The position numbers and the translations under genes are program-made. 64,000 nucleotides of DNA from Desulforamulus reducens MI-1. GTDB taxonomy: Bacteria > Bacillota > Desulfotomaculia > Desulfotomaculales > Desulfotomaculaceae. Below the pieces are notes generated by a model. That model was not told where the DNA came from and did no database searches. It saw only the letters and a list, made by a program, of their open reading frames with translations. Below, in pieces: positions 26,307-35,573 of the stretch. Numbering within the stretch: the first letter of the stretch is position 1; each line of letters starts with the position of its first letter. The stretch lies in assembly GCF_000016165.1 (NCBI RefSeq), contig NC_009253.1, positions 2,018,332-2,082,331 of the forward strand, in the 5' to 3' direction.

Positions 26307-26501
26307 TTAGTCCTTTGGTGGATCACAAAAAAATGTATATAACACGAAAATACTCAGGGATATTGGAATTAGAATAATCAAACTATCAAAATTATAGCAA
26401 TGGACAATACAATAAAATAATAAAAATAGCAGCAAACATGGCAATACATTGCTTAAATAGGATAAGAACTCCCTCATTGTGGGATCGGTAAACTTTAACA
26501 T
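26307..26501 (-). CDS. Small hypothetical membrane protein
   Basis: A 64-residue ORF beginning MLKFTDPTMREFLSYLSNV, with a ribosome binding site of GGGGGGGCGG just upstream. Two hydrophobic segments (about 18-36 and 41-57) predict a small two-helix membrane protein. I do not recognise a family. An upstream in-frame ATG would give 84 residues but has a poor start context. Confidence 0.5.
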   Translation of the reverse strand: MLKFTDPTMREFLSYLSNVLPCLLLFLLFYCIVHCYNFDSLIILIPISLSIFVLYTFFCDPPKD

Positions 26502-26616
26502 AGCCGCCCCCCCGTTTCCAAAGCCTTGTGAATATTTTAACACATTCTCCTTTGGAAACAAGTGGGGACAATAGCTGGTTTGAAAGTTTGACCCCTAGGT
26601 TTTGTCATTTTTTCTA

Positions 26617-27060
26617 TTATTTAATAACCAAAACTGACGTGGCTAAATCCCTCAAAACACTCTCTTTTACTTTACTGGAGGTATTACCCGGTGCCTTTGG
26701 CTTTGTTCCAAGAATTAATAAATCATAACTCCCCTCGTTTAATTCTTGTAAAATCTCTTTATGTGGCTTACCTTCCTTCACCTTCCATTGAAAACCAATT
26801 TCCATCTCCCTAACCTTTTTCTCAAAATGAGAAATAATCTCTTCTTGTTTCTCATTTGCCATACGATAAATATAATTGATGAATTGATCCTTTGAAATGC
26901 CGCTTGCCAACTGATCTACATAACCATAATGGGCCAAGTTAGTTTCCACCACATGCATTAGAGTTATCTCTGGCTTTATGTCCTTACAGAATTCCAATAC
27001 TTTTTCTAAAAAGCCACTTTTTTCATCACCATGTACGGCTAACAGAATATGTTTAAACAT
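26617..27060 (-). CDS. Universal stress protein (UspA family)
   Basis: A 147-residue cytosolic protein with the UspA fold: KHILLAVHGDEKS at the N-terminus, ITLMHVVET after the first helix, and the late YDLLILGTKPKAPG with a C-terminal SVLVIK strand. The usual ATP-binding GxxGxxxxxxxxxG(S/T) pattern is degenerate here, so ATP binding is uncertain. It may be the non-nucleotide-binding type. It stands alone beside the YeiH operon. Confidence 0.85.
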   Translation of the reverse strand: MFKHILLAVHGDEKSGFLEKVLEFCKDIKPEITLMHVVETNLAHYGYVDQLASGISKDQFINYIYRMANEKQEEIISHFEKKVREMEIGFQWKVKEGKPHKEILQELNEGSYDLLILGTKPKAPGNTSSKVKESVLRDLATSVLVIK

Positions 27061-27140
27061 AAGATTACCCCATTTTTTCCTTTATAGTAGTATGACAGGG
27101 TAAGAATCCTTTTAGACTCTACCCTGCCACTAAGATTTTG

Positions 27141-27266
27141 CTATGCAACAACCTTGGCCACGACGATCAAGAAGATTCCTAAAATAATAACCATATAATC
27201 CTGTTTTCTAACTTTGATGTCAGCTGCTCTTTGTGCTTCCATTGCAGAACTATTGTTTTCAGACAT
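27141..27266 (-). CDS. Tiny membrane protein paired with YeiH exporter 1
   Basis: A 41-residue ORF with GGAGG nine bases before ATG. It has a polar N-terminus (MSENNSSAMEAQRAADIKVR) and one transmembrane helix preceded by a Lys-Gln-Asp-Tyr motif (KQDYMVIILGIFLIVVAKVV). It lies 35 bases after the YeiH gene in the same direction. The same arrangement and a similar (E/Q)DYxV-helix design occur at the second YeiH locus, so it is probably a small accessory subunit. That function is inferred. Confidence 0.7.
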   Translation of the reverse strand: MSENNSSAMEAQRAADIKVRKQDYMVIILGIFLIVVAKVVA

Positions 27267-27301
27267 ACTGTAACGCCTCCGCTTTTTTCTTTATGAGTTA
27301 A

Positions 27302-28375
27302 CTAAAAGGGTAAAAAGTATTTTACGACCAGTAGTGCAAAGACAGCCTTAGCTGCACCAACGATAAATCCTAAGATAATGCCATCCTTACCAGCTGCTTT
27401 CATATCTGAGAATTTAGTGGTCAAACCAATGCTGGCAAAACCTAAAGCAAAGCACCAATCCATCATCTCTTTAGCAATTTTTATTTCTTCTTTACTAAAG
27501 AAACCTGCTGTGTTAGCAAGTACAGCAATTAGAAAGGCTAAGATAAACATGGGGAATTTGTCTAAAACAAACTGTGTTTTGTTAATGTTGTTGGCAGCTT
27601 TGCTGTCATTTTTCAGAACCTGCATTACAACATAGAGTACAACAAAGGGCAACAGTACAACACGCCCCATATTATAGATACCTGCCATCAAACCTGCATC
27701 ATGACCATAGGCCATGCCAGCTGCCAATACCTGTGCAGAGTTAACGATACCTACACCCACCCAAGCTCCAAACTGATTTTCGGTTAATCCCATCATTTTA
27801 CCCAAAGCAGGAAAGGTGAATAAAGCTATCAAACCAAAGATTAAGATGGTGGCAATGGTGTAAGCCATTTCTTGACCCTTCGCCTTTACAGCCGGGCCAG
27901 TGGCTACAGTGGCGGACACACCGCAGATTGAAAAGCCAGCCGCCAAGCAACCTGCTAAAGAATCTGTCATTTCAAAACGCTTACGTAGCCAAAAGGTCAG
28001 TATAACTGTTGCAAATAATGTAATAGTAATAAAGGCCATACTTACTGAACCTACCTTAACCAATGAAGCTAAGGTGTATTTGGTACCCATAATAACAATA
28101 CCTGTTTTCGTTAAAATGGTGGAGTATTTTAGACCCGGCTCCAATACCGAAGGGACTCCAATAGTATTACGAATGATCATACCGAAAAGAATGGCTAATA
28201 AGATGTGGTTTAAAAGGGTCACCTCGTAAAAAACTTTGTGGTTTGTCTTAAGGTATCCTTCTCCCCACATGGCAACAATGGCAAGTATTGCTACCAGAAT
28301 TAAACCCGGGATTGCCTTTGCTATTTGAGCACCAACGCTCTGACTTTGTGCTTGGCTAATTTCTGTTTGGGCCAA
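27302..28375 (-). CDS. YeiH family putative sulfate/anion exporter, copy 1
   Basis: A 357-residue protein with about ten transmembrane helices, of the YeiH/UPF0324 family. Family motifs are TKTGIVIMGTKYTLASL, AAGFSICGVSATVATGPAV and VGIVNSAQVLAAGMAYG. Members have been linked to export of sulfate or related anions during organosulfur breakdown, but the substrate is not proven here. The start is TTG after GGAGG (nine-base spacing). It is followed by a tiny membrane protein and lies near a two-component system with a second YeiH gene on the other side. Confidence 0.88.
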   Translation of the reverse strand: MAQTEISQAQSQSVGAQIAKAIPGLILVAILAIVAMWGEGYLKTNHKVFYEVTLLNHILLAILFGMIIRNTIGVPSVLEPGLKYSTILTKTGIVIMGTKYTLASLVKVGSVSMAFITITLFATVILTFWLRKRFEMTDSLAGCLAAGFSICGVSATVATGPAVKAKGQEMAYTIATILIFGLIALFTFPALGKMMGLTENQFGAWVGVGIVNSAQVLAAGMAYGHDAGLMAGIYNMGRVVLLPFVVLYVVMQVLKNDSKAANNINKTQFVLDKFPMFILAFLIAVLANTAGFFSKEEIKIAKEMMDWCFALGFASIGLTTKFSDMKAAGKDGIILGFIVGAAKAVFALLVVKYFLPF

Positions 28376-28463
28376 GTAAAAGCACCTCCATTTAAATATT
28401 GTTTATTACTGATTATCCACACTAAATGGCTTTACAGCGCCTCCTTTCGTATAAACTCAATGG

Positions 28464-28928
28464 TTAATACACCGAAACCTGAGGTTCCGTCGTGTATACA
28501 TATTGATTGGATTGATTCTCAAGCTTTCTAATTAAAAAAACGTTATCCTCGTAGGTTCCTGTTAGTAGCAATTTATCTGTTTTATTGACAACTATTGTTT
28601 GATTGTGTTTTGGTCCTACGTATTTTTTAAATTTACAAAGAATCGGGGTATGGCCGTTTGTTTGTAATTCAATATCCCCTTCTATACACCCAAGATCACC
28701 ATCAGCATGTTTGTTCCATGTAATATTAGCAACATCACCTCTAATTTTAGTAGTTTCCGAAACAATGGATTCCCTTAAGATTTTGTTTATTCTTCCTACG
28801 TTAAGCATTAACTTAGGTAATAAGACAATAACTAAGGGCGTCATACAAAGAATAAGAATAACTATCCAACCATACCATTTTATAAGTTTCTCTTTTCTTT
28901 CAATCCTATCTACTCTTTTATGAATCAC
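28464..28928 (-). CDS. Membrane-anchored hypothetical protein
   Basis: A 154-residue ORF with one N-terminal transmembrane helix (about 19-43, WYGWIVILILCMTPLVIVLL) and a C-terminal region of mainly beta character (TYEDNVFLIRKLENQ). The start is GTG with AGGTGG upstream. No family is recognised. The C-terminal part could be a small outward-facing binding domain. It lies between the YeiH1 gene and the divergent histidine kinase, so it may belong to that locus. Confidence 0.7.
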   Translation of the reverse strand: MIHKRVDRIERKEKLIKWYGWIVILILCMTPLVIVLLPKLMLNVGRINKILRESIVSETTKIRGDVANITWNKHADGDLGCIEGDIELQTNGHTPILCKFKKYVGPKHNQTIVVNKTDKLLLTGTYEDNVFLIRKLENQSNQYVYTTEPQVSVY

Positions 28929-29302
28929 ACTATAACCACCTATCCTGGACTTTTGAAGATTACATTGTTACTAATATTACTTTCCACATTATTATTCTTC
29001 TTTTTTGTTAGCTAATTAATTTATATTCATCATATTTTCCCTAACTGCTTTGGTCAATGCATCTTGCCATTATTGAAAACTACAACTCACTCATATGACA
29101 CTTTTGTGTCATATGAGTGAGTATTTTTGTGTCATTGCCATTGCAATATCTATGTCATCCCATTGACAATAAAGGCAACTTGTTTGTCTAACCCCTATCC
29201 AAGATAATATTCACAATAACAAGGATTTTCACAAACTTATGTCGAAAACACATCTTTATATCTTAGCTTTACAGATTTAATAAAAATAATCGTGGTGAAT
29301 AC
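28929..29302. other. Divergent regulatory region before the histidine kinase
   Basis: This AT-rich gap contains no gene. It holds the 17-bp inverted repeat described separately and further TGTCAT-type half sites at about 29129-29136 and 29151-29157. These make it a likely control region for both directions. Confidence 0.45.
29085..29122. promoter_or_regulatory. 17-bp inverted repeat containing ATGACAC half sites
   Basis: ACTCACTCATATGACAC, a TTTT loop and the exact complement are followed by ATTTTTG. It looks like a terminator but lies between divergent genes. TGTGTCAT recurs at 29129-29136, so an operator for the adjacent LuxR-type regulator, or an attenuator, is a good alternative. Confidence 0.5.
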
Positions 29303-30946
29303 ATGACTATCAATAAAAAATTGTTAAATGTTTTTGTGCTTTTGCTGGCAATTACTTTTTTAAATTCCGTTTTTTTATTTAAGAAATTTAGTGATACCTA
29401 TGGACAAATTGATAAAATACAGTCATTCCAAAAACAATTGACAACCTTTGATGAATTATTTTTGGATATTGATGCTATGGCTACCAATCTTCAAGATTAT
29501 ATTGTATTGAGAGATCATAAGTATTTAGAAAATTATTATAGGGAGAGTTCATACATTGTTAAAAAGCAAACAGAATTATATAATTCTCCTACCCTATCGA
29601 AAAATCAGGATGTATTACAATTAATGGAGTTAAGCAAGTCCTACATGTCCTTTGCTTCTCTCGAAGTCATTCAGGTATTGCAAACCAATAATTTCTCTCG
29701 GGCTAATACCGAATATTTATATACGAGAAATAAGGAGTTAACCAATGAAATAATAAATAAACTAAACAGTATTAAAAAGGATAATGACAACCAGATAAGT
29801 AAGTACTTTCATAACACAATTTTAAATATTGATAATAAAATTATCCTGTTGCTGTTTATTCTTTTCTCTTCACTACTACTTTTACCTTACCTTTTATATT
29901 TAATGTTTAAGCCTTCTTTAACTAAATGTGTTTATACAAGTGAGTTAGCAGAGTATTCCAACGATGCGGTTATGTTTATCGATAGTATTGGAAATGTAAA
30001 ATATGTTAATAAATCAGCACAGGATTTATTTGGTTTACTACCTGAAAATGTCGTTAGCAAAAATGTTCAACAATTTCCTAAGCTTTTTCCACGGCTACAA
30101 AATGTAATTCAACCATTATTTCACTCCCTGATGCATCAAAAAGAATCATTAAAAAATAAGGTTACCTTCAAAAACGATGGCAGATCCATTGACTTAACCG
30201 TGGATTATATTTCTATTAATTTATTTAATCGTTTTATTGGTGTCATGATGGTTTCTAGATGTGCCAGCAGACAAAATGGTAAGCCACTTTTATTAGACAC
30301 TTTGGAAAAGGAAAGAAAAAGGATATCCATAGAAATACATGATTGGATTGCTCGCTATATGTCAACCATTATCCATTCCCTCGATTATAATCTTCGTTTG
30401 CATAAAAACGGCAATTTGAAGGGGGATCAATTGATGCATAATCTTAATGATCTCCGAAACCATTGTCAAAATGCAGCCATTGAAATGAGGGGGATCATGA
30501 ATGATATTCACCCTTACCTTATTGATAAAGTTGGACTGATTTCCGCTTTGGAATCCTATATTAATACCTTTGAAAAGTTAAATAATATTAAAGTGTACAT
30601 TTTTTATCATGACCGGGCCCTCAAGCTCAAAAAGAAAGACGAAATTATCATTTATCGTATTATTCAGGAAGCACTGAGTAACATAGTTAAACATGCCAGG
30701 GCATCTGAAGTCGATATTAATTTTACAAAAGAGCACGACACATTAAAAATTGAAATCATGGATAATGGCGGTACAGAAGGTGACTTTGTGGCAGGAAAAG
30801 GCCTTTGGGGTATGAAAGAACGTGCAAACCTAATGGGGGGAGATATTGTATTTGGTTTCTGCGAGACAGGATTTTGTGTCACCTTAAGTGTTCCTATTCT
30901 ATCAGGAGGCCAAAATGATGGAGAAAATCAAAATAATGCTGATTGA
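29303..30946 (+). CDS. Sensor histidine kinase, NarL-partner (HisKA_3) type
   Basis: A 547-residue membrane kinase. Helix one (about 7-27) and helix two (about 178-200) frame an extracytoplasmic four-helix-bundle-like sensor of about 150 residues. A PAS domain follows (about 210-320, with EYSNDAVMFIDSIGNVKYVN), then the HisKA_3 dimerisation domain (EKERKRISIEIHDWIARY, phospho-His in EIHDWIA). The HATPase has YRIIQEALSNIVKHA as N-box and GKGLWGMKERANLMGG as lid. The downstream response regulator gene overlaps its end, so the two form an operon. The signal is unknown; flanking anion exporters hint at an organosulfur or anion cue. Confidence 0.92.
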   Translation: MTINKKLLNVFVLLLAITFLNSVFLFKKFSDTYGQIDKIQSFQKQLTTFDELFLDIDAMATNLQDYIVLRDHKYLENYYRESSYIVKKQTELYNSPTLSKNQDVLQLMELSKSYMSFASLEVIQVLQTNNFSRANTEYLYTRNKELTNEIINKLNSIKKDNDNQISKYFHNTILNIDNKIILLLFILFSSLLLLPYLLYLMFKPSLTKCVYTSELAEYSNDAVMFIDSIGNVKYVNKSAQDLFGLLPENVVSKNVQQFPKLFPRLQNVIQPLFHSLMHQKESLKNKVTFKNDGRSIDLTVDYISINLFNRFIGVMMVSRCASRQNGKPLLLDTLEKERKRISIEIHDWIARYMSTIIHSLDYNLRLHKNGNLKGDQLMHNLNDLRNHCQNAAIEMRGIMNDIHPYLIDKVGLISALESYINTFEKLNNIKVYIFYHDRALKLKKKDEIIIYRIIQEALSNIVKHARASEVDINFTKEHDTLKIEIMDNGGTEGDFVAGKGLWGMKERANLMGGDIVFGFCETGFCVTLSVPILSGGQNDGENQNNAD

Positions 30947-31532
30947 AGACCATAATGTCTTCCGGGAAGGTTTAAAAAAGCTGCTAGAGCTAGAAGAAAA
31001 TATGAAGGTCGTGGCCGAGGCCGGCTCCTGTCAGGAAGCAATGACCAAAATATCAAACCAGGTCGACGTCATTTTGATGGATATTGGTCTGCCGGATGGA
31101 GATGGTTTAGATTTAGTAACTGTTATTAAGAAACAATATCCCCATATAAGGCATGTGGCTCTCACAACCTACGATGATCCTATATTTATTAAAAAAGCAA
31201 TGGAATGTGGTGTACGGGGTTTTGTTCCGAAGTATGCATTTTTTGATGAGATAAAGTCGGCAGTTTTAATGACTTTTAGGGGCGGGTCTTATCTTTATCC
31301 TGGACTAAATGCAGATACTCTGCTTAATTTATCGGATTCCGGTCTATCGGAAAAGGAGATTCAGCTTTTGCAGTTACTAACCAGTGGCAAAAACCAAAAA
31401 GAAATAGCATCCGATCTATTTATTAGTCTTTCTACCTTTAGAAGAAGACTAAAGGATATTTTCTCTAAATTAAATGTCCATTCAGTGCAAGAGGCCCTGA
31501 CAATCGCCGCAAAAAAGGGTATTATAAAGTAG
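30915..31532 (+). CDS. LuxR/NarL-type response regulator
   Basis: A 205-residue regulator with a receiver domain (LIEDHNVFREGL, phospho-Asp in VILMDIGLPDGDG, switch residues LTTYDD and a Lys in VPKYA). The LuxR helix-turn-helix (LSEKEIQLLQLLTSGKNQKEIA, then STFRRRLKDIFSKLNV) follows. The start is the ATG-ATG pair after AGGAGG, inside the end of the kinase gene. It is the likely controller of the two YeiH exporters on either side, which is inferred from position. Confidence 0.92.
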   Translation: MMEKIKIMLIEDHNVFREGLKKLLELEENMKVVAEAGSCQEAMTKISNQVDVILMDIGLPDGDGLDLVTVIKKQYPHIRHVALTTYDDPIFIKKAMECGVRGFVPKYAFFDEIKSAVLMTFRGGSYLYPGLNADTLLNLSDSGLSEKEIQLLQLLTSGKNQKEIASDLFISLSTFRRRLKDIFSKLNVHSVQEALTIAAKKGIIK

Positions 31533-31550
31533 CTTTCGGTGGAGAAAAAC

Positions 31551-33008
31551 ATGAAAAATCCTACTTATTATAAACCAGTATTTCAAACATTATTGTCTGT
31601 TTTTTTGGTAAGTGTGTTTATATTATTTGCCTTAATGGAATTTCGGCATACCAATAAAGTTCTAACCCAGTTTGAAACAGGGATAAAACAAATAGCTATC
31701 AACAAAACCAATCTGTACATTGATAACTTAAAATCCATTACTGTTAATGCAGCAAACAAATTTGAAAATGAAAGTTCATTACACAATTTTAACCTCAATA
31801 ATTTGTTGTTAATGGATTCTCGCATAACTAACTTATACATCTTTGAAAACAACGGGAAGGTTTTAAAGTCTACCAACAATAGTTTATCCAATGAGCAAAT
31901 TCGGCAACTTGTCATTAAGTCATCGGGCTTACACCTATTTGATGTCATATTATCTGGGATCTATAAAGATGAGGCAAAGTACGATGTGATTAGTTTAGCA
32001 ATCCCTTTGGGAAAGAAGGTTGAGTTCAAGAACCTTGTCATGGTTATTGAATTTAGAATTGATCAATATAGAAATGAACTTTTAGAGGAATTCTTAAGTC
32101 CAAACTATAAAATAGCTGTATTTGATTCCTTAGGCAATACGGTGATATGGCCCTTTGATGATATTGACTTAAAGTCCTTTGATCGAAGTGCAGAGACCTT
32201 CTATGCAGACAAAAGCAGATATAATGTTTCTTCAAATAAGTCAGATGAGAATTGGCAAGTAATAGTCTTTTTTAAATCTACAAATTTTGAGTTTTTTAGA
32301 GCCATCACCATCCTCTTTCTGGTGTTTGCTTTATACATTTGCCTTTACGAACTACTGGTGGAATTTTGGGGAGTAAATACAGCTAAAACCTATTTTGAGA
32401 ATATTGATTTTGCTATCTTTAATCAAATTAACGAAGGTGTCATTATCGCCAATAATGCCGGGAGGATCATCTTTGCCAATGAAGCCGCCCACCATATCTT
32501 TGCCGATCGCAAAAACACTTTACGCAACGTAATGTTAAAGGAAATTCTTGGCAATGCTGGAGATACTTCCGGCCAACAGGATAAATCCTTTACTTTTTCT
32601 GTGCTTTTTCAAGATAAACTATTAAAGGCGATCCACTCCCCCATTATTAAAAACAATAAAATTCTAGGCTCATTGTCAGTTATTCGAACTAATGAAGAAA
32701 ACGAAAGCATTGATAGTAATGTATTAAATACACTTGTGGAATCTCTGCCACAGGGAATTGTTTTTATTAATAAACATCACGACGTCATACTGGCCAATCT
32801 AATGGCAAAATGTTATATCAATAATTTGTTACCTGGTACAAGCATAGAAGTCGTAGACCGGGAATTAGCAAAAATTATTTATAACAATATAGACTCTGGA
32901 CTTTCCAAGCGGATTCAATTGTCTAACAACCGCATTTATGAAATTTCACCCATCTATGACGATGATGGCATCTACCTTGGCACCCTGGTGATTATTCTTA
33001 CGGAATAA
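31551..33008 (+). CDS. Output-less membrane sensor with Cache-like and tandem PAS domains
   Basis: A 485-residue protein. Helix one (about 10-30), an extracytoplasmic Cache-like region (about 35-245) and helix two (about 248-270) lead to two cytoplasmic PAS domains (FNQINEGVIIANNAGRIIFA, and LVESLPQGIVFINKHHDVIL). The protein ends in the second PAS domain, with no kinase, cyclase or other effector. It probably acts as a third component that feeds a signal to the neighbouring kinase. The start is the ATG six bases after GGTGGAG, 18 bases past the regulator's stop. Confidence 0.8.
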   Translation: MKNPTYYKPVFQTLLSVFLVSVFILFALMEFRHTNKVLTQFETGIKQIAINKTNLYIDNLKSITVNAANKFENESSLHNFNLNNLLLMDSRITNLYIFENNGKVLKSTNNSLSNEQIRQLVIKSSGLHLFDVILSGIYKDEAKYDVISLAIPLGKKVEFKNLVMVIEFRIDQYRNELLEEFLSPNYKIAVFDSLGNTVIWPFDDIDLKSFDRSAETFYADKSRYNVSSNKSDENWQVIVFFKSTNFEFFRAITILFLVFALYICLYELLVEFWGVNTAKTYFENIDFAIFNQINEGVIIANNAGRIIFANEAAHHIFADRKNTLRNVMLKEILGNAGDTSGQQDKSFTFSVLFQDKLLKAIHSPIIKNNKILGSLSVIRTNEENESIDSNVLNTLVESLPQGIVFINKHHDVILANLMAKCYINNLLPGTSIEVVDRELAKIIYNNIDSGLSKRIQLSNNRIYEISPIYDDDGIYLGTLVIILTE

Positions 33009-33054
33009 AAAGTTAAAACCCCTTACCTGTGGCGGTAAGGGGTTTTAACTTTTT
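33007..33054. terminator. 21-bp bidirectional terminator
   Basis: AAAAAGTTAAAACCCCTTACC pairs perfectly with its complement across 6 bases, with A- and T-runs at both ends. It serves the sensor gene from the left and the YeiH2 operon from the right. It overlaps the stop of the small membrane gene. Confidence 0.9.
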
Positions 33055-33187
33055 ATTGATGAACCATTAACACAATGATTAAAATTAGAAAGGCCAGCGA
33101 CAATACTGCATAATCCTCCATTCTCTCTGTGACAAACAATGAAAACAGTTTTGGTTCTTTATCCCTTGGCTTCTTCCTATTATTCAT
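33053..33187 (-). CDS. Tiny membrane protein paired with YeiH exporter 2
   Basis: A 44-residue ORF just after the second YeiH gene, with GAGGTGG before ATG. A Lys/Arg-rich N-terminus (MNNRKKPRDK) precedes a Glu-Asp-Tyr motif and one helix (MEDYAVLSLAFLILIIVLM). Its architecture, position and the DYxV-helix pattern parallel the 41-residue gene after YeiH1. It is probably a small transporter partner, which is not proven. Confidence 0.7.
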   Translation of the reverse strand: MNNRKKPRDKEPKLFSLFVTERMEDYAVLSLAFLILIIVLMVHQ

Positions 33188-33200
33188 CGAACCACCTCAG

Positions 33201-34325
33201 CTAAGGTTTCTCTGGAATAAACATTAGAACAAAAGCAAGTGCCAGTATGGCCTTTAGCAGGGCAGCTAAAGACCCTACTATTAATGGCTTTCCTCCTGCT
33301 TTTTTTAACTCAGAAAAGGATATTTGCATGCCTAAGCCAGTCAAGCCAATGGCAAAAAACCAGTTATACAATTTACGGATGGTTATTAACTCCGGCGATG
33401 GTGGTGATACCTGCCCCAACAGGCCGAAGGAAGTAAGAAAGACCATAATTAAAAAACCCAAAACAAACAGTGGGAATTTACTCCACAGTCCGGTATGAAT
33501 GGTTATGTGATCATCCAATAATTCAACTGAACGACTGGTCATTGCTGCTAAAGCAAGTACAACGAAGGGTAAGAAAAGGACTCGTGCCAAGTTATAAATT
33601 TCCCCAGTCTTTAAACTTACTGAGGCATGATGGGCCGTCCCCGGGTCAAAGATTAGACACACTGCCAAAACTTGGCCAGAACTTAGTATTCCTGTTCCTG
33701 ACCATACGCCAAACTGATGAGCGCTTAAATTTAACAGCTTGCCAACGACAGGAAATAAAAAAATAGAAACAACACCAAAGCTAAGAATTGTTGCAATAGA
33801 AAAGACAACATCCGTAGTCCTCGCCCTCACTGCAGGGGCTGTAGCTACAATGGCAGACACCCCACAAACAGATGTCCCTGCGGCTAAAACGGCAGCTGAG
33901 GCAGGATCCATATTGGCTCTTTTGCCCAGCCATAATGTAACAGTTAGGGTCATGATAACAAAGGTTAGAACAAGAAATATGGCCGTTCCTCCCAATTGGG
34001 CCACATCCCTAAAACTATAAAGTGAACCCAGTAAAATAACCCCTACTTTGATAAACAGGCGAGATGTTGTCACTCCTGCCATGATCCACTTAGGGATATT
34101 GATCAAGTTCCCGATGATAATTCCCAATAGAATACATAAAAGGATGTAATTCAAAGGTACAGCCTTTATAAATGTATTAGTTATATAAGGATTTGTTTTA
34201 AAGTATGTTTCCAACCCTTGCCAGGGAATACCAAGATCTTCTCCACCCATAGCAATTACCGCAATGGTAAACATTAAGAATATACCGGGCAATGTTTTGA
34301 CAATATCAGAGGTTTTGTTAGACAT
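33201..34325 (-). CDS. YeiH family putative sulfate/anion exporter, copy 2
   Basis: A 374-residue polytopic protein, paralogous to the 27302-28375 gene but clearly diverged. Shared motifs are RLFIKVGVILLGSLYSFRDV, AAGTSVCGVSAIVATAPAV and SGTGILSSGQVLAVCLIF. The longer N-terminus holds an extra loop (GIPWQGLETYFKTN). It converges on the two-component system and is followed 13 bases later by a tiny membrane protein. Having two related exporters around one sensor system suggests different substrates or affinities. Confidence 0.88.
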   Translation of the reverse strand: MSNKTSDIVKTLPGIFLMFTIAVIAMGGEDLGIPWQGLETYFKTNPYITNTFIKAVPLNYILLCILLGIIIGNLINIPKWIMAGVTTSRLFIKVGVILLGSLYSFRDVAQLGGTAIFLVLTFVIMTLTVTLWLGKRANMDPASAAVLAAGTSVCGVSAIVATAPAVRARTTDVVFSIATILSFGVVSIFLFPVVGKLLNLSAHQFGVWSGTGILSSGQVLAVCLIFDPGTAHHASVSLKTGEIYNLARVLFLPFVVLALAAMTSRSVELLDDHITIHTGLWSKFPLFVLGFLIMVFLTSFGLLGQVSPPSPELITIRKLYNWFFAIGLTGLGMQISFSELKKAGGKPLIVGSLAALLKAILALAFVLMFIPEKP

Positions 34326-34430
34326 TCGGTGCTTGCCGCTCCTATGGTAATATTTTCACACAACACTTAACATTATATCAGTTATTCGTATTAATAGGTA
34401 TTATTATATGAGCTAACTCCAATTATGAGC

Positions 34431-34458
34431 AAAAAACCTGTACAGAAGCACAGGTTTT
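34431..34458 (-). terminator. mdh operon terminator
   Basis: On the minus strand AAAACCTGT and ACAGGTTTT pair across 8 bases and run into a T6 tract, about 120 bases after the mdh stop codon. Confidence 0.75.
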
Positions 34459-34577
34459 GAGTTAAGCGACCTATTTAATTCGTTATTTCTTAAATCGGTT
34501 AAATTAATAGTAATTCCTCGAACTGTCTTTATATAGGTTGAGTTAGACTCAAGCGTTTAGAAACCTAACGTTTTTTA

Positions 34578-35504
34578 TCATCCTAATTTAGAAATATTGT
34601 TTCTTACAGAATTAATGGATTTTCTAAGGGCAGCCATTTCCTCATCGTCCAGATCAAGCTCAATAATCTTCTCCACACCATCGCCGCCTATGATAGCCGG
34701 CACACCAGAGAAAACATCTGATTCGCCGTACTCTCCTTGTAAGAAAGCAGAAACAGGAAGAATGCGCTTCTTATCTTTTAGAATACACTCTGCCATTTGC
34801 ATAACCGATGCACTGGGAGCATAATAGGCACTTCCAGTCTTTAGATAGTTAACGATTTCCGCCCCGCCCTTCCTGGCCCGTTCTACCATTGCTTCTAAAC
34901 GATCAGTGGGAATCAGTTTTTCAACGGGGATACCGCCCACATAGGTGTAGCGAACCATGGGAACCATATCATCACCATGACCACCTAAAACAAAGGATAT
35001 TACATCTTCAAAGGAAACATTTAATTCTCTGGCTATGAAAGTGCGAAAACGAGCTGAATCAAGAACCCCGGATAAACCAAAAACGCGGTTTGCTGAAAAG
35101 CCACTGGCTTTATAAGCGATATATGCGCTTACATCCACAGGGTTTGTCACTATCAGTAGATAGGCATTGGGAGAATACTTAACAATTTCTTCAGTGACCT
35201 TTCTTACAATTCCGGCATTGATATTCAATAAATCGTCCCGACTCATGCCCGGTTTTCGAGCTACTCCGGCGGTAATCACAACAACATCGGAATCAGCGGT
35301 ATCTGCATAATCATTGGTACCTATTATCACGCTGTCATACCCTTCCACTGGAGCTGCTTCCATTAAGTCCAGCGCTTTTCCCTGGGGTATCCCTTCAGCC
35401 ACATCGATAAGTACGATATCTCCTAATTCCTTTGCCGCAGCCCAATGAGCACAGGTTGCCCCTACATTCCCTGCACCCACAATAGTAATTTTCTTCCTTT
35501 TCAT
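34578..35504 (-). CDS. mdh: Malate dehydrogenase
   Basis: A 308-residue LDH-like malate dehydrogenase that interconverts malate and oxaloacetate with NAD. The Rossmann motif is [12 protein letters not shown]. The substrate-binding arginines occur in [17 protein letters not shown] and [10 protein letters not shown], and the catalytic His in [11 protein letters not shown]. Length and motifs are those of the tetrameric bacterial enzyme. The gene follows the succinate dehydrogenase genes in the same direction with GGAGGAG upstream, consistent with one C4-dicarboxylate block. Confidence 0.95.
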
Positions 35505-35573
35505 CTTGCTACTCCTCCTGTATTGAATAATTTCACATAGGATAGTGAACTTAAAATCCTTTTATTCTATTAT

